From positions 20,310,001-20,374,000 of the forward strand of contig BSBN01001250.1 in assembly GCA_027924645.1 (NCBI GenBank): a stretch of DNA of 64,000 nt, written 5' to 3'. Shown here in pieces: positions 58,024 to 64,000 of the stretch. The DNA is from Cunninghamia lanceolata (Eukaryota > Streptophyta > Pinopsida > Cupressales > Cupressaceae). The number at the start of each line of letters is the position of its first letter. Position 1 is the stretch's first letter. A program made the position numbers and the translations under genes. Under the pieces are notes generated by a model. The model saw only the letters and a list, made by a program, of their open reading frames with translations. It was not told where the DNA came from and did no database searches.

Positions 58024-60290
58024 GATTTTGGGTTTAGGGTATATAAGGACCTAAGCCCATAGAGTTTTTAGGGTTGAGGGTTGAGGTTTCAGGGTTGAGG
58101 GTTGAGGCTTTAGGGATGAGGGATTAGGGTTTAAGGTATAGTGTCGAGGGTAGAGGAGGGTAGAGATGGGGGTGAGGTGGATAGGGGAGGAGAGGGGTGG
58201 ATAAGGGTTGAGGGTTTAAGAGTCAAGCATTTAGGGTTAAAGGGTTTAAGCTCAAGAGGGATTAGGGTTTAGGATTTAGGGTTGAGGATTGAGGGTTTAG
58301 GATAGGGTGTAGGGTTTAGGGATAAGGGATTAGGGTTTAGGACCTTGAGGGATTAGGGTTTAGGGTTGAGGCTTTAGGTCCATAGCGTTTAGAGTTGAGG
58401 GTCAAGGGATTAGGGTTAAGATAGAGTGTTGAGGGTAGAGGGATTAGGGATAGGGTTTAGGGTTGAGGGATTAGGGTTTAGGGTTGAGGGTTTAGGGATA
58501 AGGGATTCTAGTACTAGGGTTTAAGGTATAATGTCAAGAGTTGAGGGTTTAGGAATAGGGATAGCGTTTAGGGTTAAGGGTTGAGGGATTAGGGTTTAGG
58601 GTTTAGGGATAAGGAATTAGGGTTGATGGTTGAGGGATTAAGGTTTAAGGTTGAGGGATTAAGGTTTAAGGTTAAGGGTTGAGGGTTTAGGGATAGGGTT
58701 TAGAGTTTAGGGATTTAAGGGATTAGGGTTTAGGACCTCGAGGGATTAGGGTTTAGGGTTGAGGCTTTAGGGATAGCATTTAGGGTTGAAGGGTTAGGGT
58801 TGAGATTCGAGGGATTAGGGTTAAGGTAGAGTGTTGAGGGTAGAGGGATTAGGGATAGGGTTTAGGGTTGAGGGATTAGGGTTTAGGGTTGAGGGCTTAG
58901 GGATAAGGGATTAGGGTTTAAGGTATAGTGTTGAGGGTTGAGGGTTTAGGAATAGGGATAGCGTTTAGGGTTTAGGGTTGATGGATTAGGGTTTAGGATT
59001 TAGGGATAAGGAATTAGGGTTGAGGGTTGAGGGATTAAGGTTTAAGGTTGAGGGTTGATGGTTTAGGGATAGGGTTTAGAGTTTAGGGATAAGGGATTAA
59101 GGTTTAGGACCTTGAGGGATTAGGGTTTAAGGTTGAGGCTTTAGGAATAACGTTTAGGGTTGAGGGATTAGGGTTGAGGGTCGAGGGATTAGGGTTAAGG
59201 TAGAGTGTTGAGGGTAGAGGGATTAGGGATAGGGTTTAGGGTTTAGGGATTAGGGTTTAGGGTTTAGGGTTTAGGGATAAGGGATTAAGGTTTAAGGTAT
59301 AGTGTCGAGGGTTGAGGGTTTAGGAATAGGGATAGCATTTAGGGTTTAGTGTTGATGGATTAGGGTTTAGGGTTTAGGGATAAGGGATTAGGGTTGAGGG
59401 TTGAGGGATTAAGGTTTAGGGTTGAGGGGCTAAGGTTTACGGTTGAGAGTTGAGGGTTGAGGGTTTAGGGATAGGGTTTAGAGTTTAGCGATAAGGGATT
59501 AGGGTTTAGGACCTTGAGGGAATAAGGTTTAGGGTTGAGGCTTTAGGGATAGCATTTAGGGTTGACAGATTAGGGTTGAGAGTTTAGGGATATGGGATTA
59601 GGGTTTAGGACCTTGAGGGATTAGGGTTTAGGGTTGAGGCTTTAGGGATAGCGTTTACAGTTGAGGGATTAGGGTTGAGGGTTTAGGGATAGGGTTTAGA
59701 GTTTAGGGATAAGGGATTAGGGTTTAGGACCTTAAGGGATTAGGGTTTAGGGTTGAGGCTTTAGGGATAGCATTTAGGGTTGAGGGATTAGGGTTGAGGG
59801 TTTAGGGATAGGGTTTAGAGTCTAGGGATAAGAGATTAGGGTTTAGGACCTTGAGGGATTAGGGTTGAGGGCGGAGGATTTAAGGATAGTGTTTAGAGTT
59901 GAGGGATTAGGGTTGAGGGTCAAGGGATTAGGGTTAAGGTAGAGTATCGAGGGTAGAGCGATTAGGGATAGGGTTTAGGGTTGAGGGATTAGGGATAAGG
60001 GATTAGGGTTTAAGGTATAGTGTTGAGGGTTTAGGGTTTAGGAATAGGGATATCATTTAGAGTTTAGGGTTGAGGGATTAGGGTTTAGGGTTTAGGGTTG
60101 AGGGGACTAAGGTTTAGGGTTGAGGGATTAAGGTTTAAGGTTGAGGGTTGAGGGTTTAGGGATAGGGTTTAGATTTTAGGGATTAGGGTTTAGGACCTTG
60201 AGGGATTAGGGTTTAGGGTTTAGGGATCAGGGTTTAGGGTTTAAGGATAAGGAATTAGGGTTGATGGTTGAGGGATTAAGGTTTAAGGTT
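58024..60290 (+). repeat. Degenerate telomere-like (TTTAGGG) array with higher-order structure
   Basis: About 2.27 kb made almost wholly of TTTAGGG variants (TTAGGG, TTGAGGG, TTAAGGT, ATTAGGG) on the plus strand. The marker GACCTTGAGGG (or close) occurs at 58341, 58734, 59108, 59510, 59609, 59728, 59847 and 60194, showing larger units of about 375-400 bp and a local ~119-bp duplication. Other recurring markers are GTAGAGTGTTGAGGGTAGAG and GGTATAGTGT. All copies point the same way. It is interstitial and non-coding. Confidence 0.95.
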
Positions 60291-60385
60291 GAGGGAGAGG
60301 TAGAGAGGTGAGGAGGAGAGATAGGTGAGAGGTAGAGAGGTGAGGGGGAGAGATAGGTGAGAGATAGAGAAGTGAGAAATAGAAG
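60291..60385 (+). repeat. Purine-rich minisatellite
   Basis: Repeats of GAGAGGTAGAGAGGTGAG and GAGATAGGTGAGAG, about 22-45 bp long, directly after the telomere-like block. Confidence 0.85.
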
Positions 60386-60658
60386 AAATACATGGAAAAA
60401 TGAATAATATGGATTTTTCTATAGTAGGCCAAAATGCGCTCACATTATAGGATTGCTATAGAAATGGTAAAAAGGCCAAGATCCCCGTGATCCAGGCCCA
60501 CATACTCTTTTTTCTTCTATTTATGCGCGTGTTTCGACAAAAAAAATGTGTTTTCGTGCTGTTGGGAAGTTCACATGCACATTTTTCACATTCTACCACC
60601 TTTTTCTACTTTTCCAACTTAAGAAGGAGGAAATAACATAGTTTTCACATCAAATTTG

Positions 60659-60682
60659 ATATATATATATATATATATATAT
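60659..60682. repeat. (AT)12 microsatellite
   Basis: Twelve AT dinucleotides. Confidence 0.95.
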
Positions 60683-61685
60683 CAATTCAAGTTTCAATTT
60701 TTGTAGTGTTGCAATGTTAATTGTGATTGAATTGTAGGAATTTAACATTATAGATTGGTTAATCATATTGTTGTTACTAATTCTATTTGAGTGTTATTAA
60801 ATTTAACATTGAAAAATAAGCAAGTGGTGAAAAACTCAAATTGTTAAGGAGTTTGATGCAAGAAGAAAAAAACACTACATAATTGGGTACTCTCTCCATT
60901 CAAATTTCCATTTTTTAGGTATGTCAAGTCTTTACATGCATGTTATTTACATTTTCCTTAATTCTATTTGAATTACTTTATCATACTTTATCATACATGT
61001 TTATATCACTTGTATGGTTTACATATTTTGTGTTTATATCAGTCTCACTTTTTTATTTTATAGTTCATCTGCCTTGTCTATGCTTCCACATTTTGCATAC
61101 ATGTCTTACATTTTGCATTTATAGTTCATCATAGTTCTTACTACCCAAAGAGCTTAGTCATCACACACAAATGTCCTTATAATAGACTATGTTTTAAATC
61201 AGTTCATGGTATGCATAATAAAAGATATCTCAAAGGTCAACATTAATTAAAATAGACACGATCATGATCAAGAAAGCAACCTACAATCTCACATGGTGCC
61301 ATGTATATTTTCTACACTTGGGTTCTTTAATAAGAATGTGCAATAATGAATTAAATAGACCTTAACATACCATGATGTCAAATTATACAAGAATAAATCC
61401 TTACAACATATAAATATACAATCCCTTAAGCATAATGAAATACTATTATCTTGTCATAACAAGTTAAAATACAAATGAATAGGTGCCAAGATCATACAAG
61501 TAAACCCCAATAGGCTTAATCCAATCATGATCCATGCTATGCTACATTATTCTTCATGTTGATAGTTCATACAAACCTTGTATACCAAATGTTTCCATTC
61601 CCATATATATGACATTGTGCCAAGTTAAATACTACAAATCAATCACATTGCCATGGAATTGATATAGGGTCTCAAGATAGTTCAG
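60683..61685. other. Unassigned AT-rich DNA
   Basis: No gene recognised. Confidence 0.35.
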
Positions 61686-62258
61686 TCACAACAAAGTGCA
61701 ATGTTCAACATGAGTGTCTCCATGAAAATCATAAGCCTTAAGGATGATCCTTTTGGTTGTCATAACATGATAATGTGAAGATAAGGGACTGATGTCACAC
61801 ATCGGAAAATCAATCCTTACCTCATGCCCTAGTGTGATGTCTCCCACGATCTCAATCATCTCTCCTTTCATGACTAGATGGTTATCAACAAGTGCTGGCC
61901 CATGAGACGTCTCGAAGTGAAAATTAAGTGTATCATGTGTCCTAAATTTTGTCCCATGGTTGCAAGTTGAATCTTCATGTGTGAGGAGATGATCTCTATC
62001 TGCAAGTAAGTGTAGGTAGTTTGATGCCACTAGCACCAAGGCCTCCCCCACATCTTCAACCTTGTAGTCAACATGAAGTCCCATGTACTCTTCACTTGTA
62101 GCCTCAATAGGTGACTCTCCTTTGTCCTTATCCTCATAGGACTGAAGTGAACTTTGTACCATAATGCTTTGTATGGCTGCAATAACATTGTGTAATAATG
62201 CTTTGTATGGCTGCAATAATGCTTTGTATGCTTTGTACCTATTTTGGTTGAGTGACAT
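61686..62258 (-). CDS. Hypothetical 190-residue ORF
   Basis: An uninterrupted minus-strand ORF in a region where other ORFs are broken. The N terminus is repetitive (AYKALLQPYKALLHNVIAA), caused by repeated AATGCTTTGTATGGCTGCAATA units at 62161-62235. The rest is acidic and His-rich with TSEEYMGLHVDYKVEDVGEA, a Leu/His segment LLADRDHLLTHEDSTCNHGT and ITLGHEVRIDFPMCDISPL. No domain, signal peptide or membrane segment is evident. It could be a fragment of an element protein or a chance ORF. It is divergent from the gene that starts about 150 bases to the right. Confidence 0.35.
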   Translation of the reverse strand: MSLNQNRYKAYKALLQPYKALLHNVIAAIQSIMVQSSLQSYEDKDKGESPIEATSEEYMGLHVDYKVEDVGEALVLVASNYLHLLADRDHLLTHEDSTCNHGTKFRTHDTLNFHFETSHGPALVDNHLVMKGEMIEIVGDITLGHEVRIDFPMCDISPLSSHYHVMTTKRIILKAYDFHGDTHVEHCTLL

Positions 62259-62408
62259 TTACTGTTCTACATGATGATTGTATGTACATTTTGTATGAAG
62301 GGTTGAATGACATATATTTTAGTTATTTGTATGGATTCATTTCTTAGGAACTAATATTTGTCTCTTTATCATGCTATAGATAAATTTTGTGGCATGCTGA
62401 GGAAATGA

Positions 62409-64000
62409 TCAAGAATTAAACCAACACAAGAAGAGATAGAAGCTAAGAATGCAAAGAAAACATCGACTATGAGGGAACTTTGTGAGAAGAGGAAATTGGA
62501 CATGATAAATTAAGACATGCTAATTGAAGAGGAACCACAACCATCAAAAAGAGATATGGTATTGGCGACACAAAGGGAACAAATGCAAAAACTTTGTGCT
62601 ATGAGAGATTTGAATACCGTAGTTGGAGACACATCCTCTACCGCAAGTCAACATGTAGGGACACCATCTACAATATCTCAAGTTGAGAGTACACCATCAC
62701 TCACATGTGAGGAAGGAGGTACACCATCATTCCCACCTCAACCTCAAGGTATGTCATCTATTCCATCTTCAATCAAAGGTATGCCATCTAGCCCATCTCA
62801 TTTAAATATTGATGAAATTCCTAATGTTGAGATGAATTTACCTATCTTAACACCACCTAGACTTTTGCATAGAAAGCCAAAGTATTTGATTGATATTGAT
62901 GAGAATATTTTGCATCCAATGGAAGGTAACATTCCAAAATGCACTTGTAGAAGATATGCTCATAAGATTTGGAGATTGTTCTTTGAAAAGTTAAATGAGA
63001 CCGCAAGATGTCAACTATTTGTTGAAATGATGTGAAGTATAAAGTATAGGTCCATCATGAAGATTCTTGGGTTGAGAACATCAGAGGCTTCAAGTAAAAA
63101 ATCTATTGTCAAGAATCTAATGAGTGCATATGAGCGTGTGGGTAACACCTCACGTACAAAATATAGTAATGCAACACAGTGTGTCATTACATCGACTATA
63201 GTAAGTAGTCAAATGAGGAAAGCTTGTCTCATTAGAAAGATGAGTCAAGCATTGAGAATTAATAGGAAAACTTTATCAAGAGCCATTGGAAGGCACCAAA
63301 GAATTAAGGACACCAATTCCAATGAATTATGGGCGTTCTCGCGAAGACTACCACGAAAAGATAAACCAATTGTTGAAGCATTGAGATCACTAATTGAAGA
63401 CTTTTGAAAGAATTACAAAAGGGTATCTCCGAATCAAAGGGATGTGGTAAGAAGGAGAATCGATAGTCAGAACAGTGAGCCACATCCAAAGCATTTTTTG
63501 GATATGACTCAAACATAGTTTTTTGGTAAATTTCTAGAGATGTATCCTCAAATTAAAATTTGTCAAAGATATTTTGAAATGCTAAAACCTTTCTATGTCA
63601 AGATAAATCACACATGCACTACTTGTTTTTGTAGATTACATATTGAATTTTCTAACCATTTTGATGTTTATCAGTCTATATGTTTAGATTTGCATACTAA
63701 CAATATTTTGTAGGATTGTGGCATACATGCCCCGCCAACATTTTCAAGAGACTTCATATCAAGAATTTTATGTGAAAGAGAGGAAGGTCAAGTATTCTAT
63801 AGGAAATTATGCTTGGATGGCACATGCCAGCATTGCGGTGGCTTGCAACGTATGCCAATATGTGAACATATGGAAAGAACACATGTGGTTGGAAATGAAC
63901 TAGCAGAGTTCGGCAAGTATAAAATAGTGGCATACAATACAAATGATGGTAAAGAAGCAAAGAGGTGTGAATTGGTTATTGAAAAGATTCTAGTGTATCA
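62409..64000 (+). pseudogene. Decayed Cys/His-rich protein of unknown function, possibly a transposase (runs off the window)
   Basis: One frame reads through to the window edge, ~530 codons, with stops at 62511, 63033, 63405, 63516 and 63711. After a charged start (PTQEEIEAKNAKKTSTMREL) there is a Ser/Thr/Pro-rich linker with repeated TPS/MPSSPS motifs (62640-62800), then CTCRRYAHKIWRLFFEKLNE, RINRKTLSRAIGRHQRI (helix-turn-helix-like), and a conserved-looking block: RVSPNQRDVVRRRI, PHPKHFLDMTQT, CQRYFEMLKPFYVKINHTC, then Cys clusters CTTCFCRLHIEF and CQHCGGLQRMPICEH. Most stops can be a single C-to-T or G-to-A change (the 63405 TGA fits a Trp). The pattern suggests a zinc-binding DNA transposase or related protein, but I cannot name the family. 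Confidence 0.6.

Noticed and set aside
57774..58054. Overlapping ORFs on both strands rich in Tyr/Val/Cys/Met or His/Thr/Tyr
   Set aside because: They are translations of the ATGT microsatellite.
58024..60290. A true chromosome end
   Set aside because: The repeats are degenerate, have higher-order units and continue into ordinary repeat DNA and a gene relic on the right.
56815..60640. A third, large TIR element containing the telomere-like array
   Set aside because: Only a left-arm-like sequence was found; no matching ACCC-ended right arm or 4-bp duplication could be identified.

Overview
This window looks like heterochromatic, AT-rich intergenic DNA from a seed plant with a large genome, most likely a conifer or other gymnosperm. 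That placement is inference. It rests on plant-type Ty1/copia and Ty3/gypsy (chromovirus) retrotransposons with initiator-Met primer-binding sites, deep nesting of decayed elements, a 2.3 kb array of degenerate plant-telomere (TTTAGGG) repeats, and the absence of any recognisable host gene. No rRNA, tRNA, CRISPR, operon or bacterial signal was seen.

Layout. 1-2580: the 5' end (minus strand) of a Ty3/gypsy element with an uninterrupted gag, PBS and LTR; the rest lies outside the window. 2581-10345: a complete minus-strand LTR element with a perfect CTTAT duplication. It carries a gag-like ORF (coiled coil plus four CCHC knuckles) and a ~1,000-codon ORF of unknown function, but no protease, integrase, reverse transcriptase or RNase H. 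10346-22010: featureless DNA and two copies of a pol-less minus-strand LTR family with TGATG...CATCA termini; one (17109-21503) is complete with ATTAA duplications. 22011-28456: a full-length decayed chromovirus with a C-terminal chromodomain. 28462-31692: the 3' end of an older chromovirus, with chromodomain relic, polypurine tract and LTR start. 31698-32894: a solo LTR with GGTAT duplications and an array of 40-bp palindromic units.

34098-44020 is a minus-strand gypsy relic hit by at least three later insertions: a 1,036-bp terminal-inverted-repeat element (34203-35238), a full Ty1/copia element (36562-43468, CTTCT duplications), and a 442-bp solo LTR inside the RNase H of that copia element. 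44021-53149 holds further copia and gypsy relics, a second TIR element (45888-46874) and a (TC)34 tract. 53150-56814 is the least repetitive-looking part but contains two short tandem duplications. 56815-60700 holds two long palindromes, an ATGT microsatellite and the telomere-like block. 61686-64000 contains an open 190-codon ORF and, running off the window, a decayed Cys/His-rich protein gene of unknown function, possibly a transposase.

The coding parts do not form one pathway. Each autonomous element carries its own gag, protease, integrase, RT and RNase H remnants, and the pol-less families would depend on proteins supplied in trans. The most interesting items are the element with the large unknown ORF, the pair of related TIR elements with 4-bp duplications, the higher-order telomere-like array, and the Cys/His-rich gene at the right edge.
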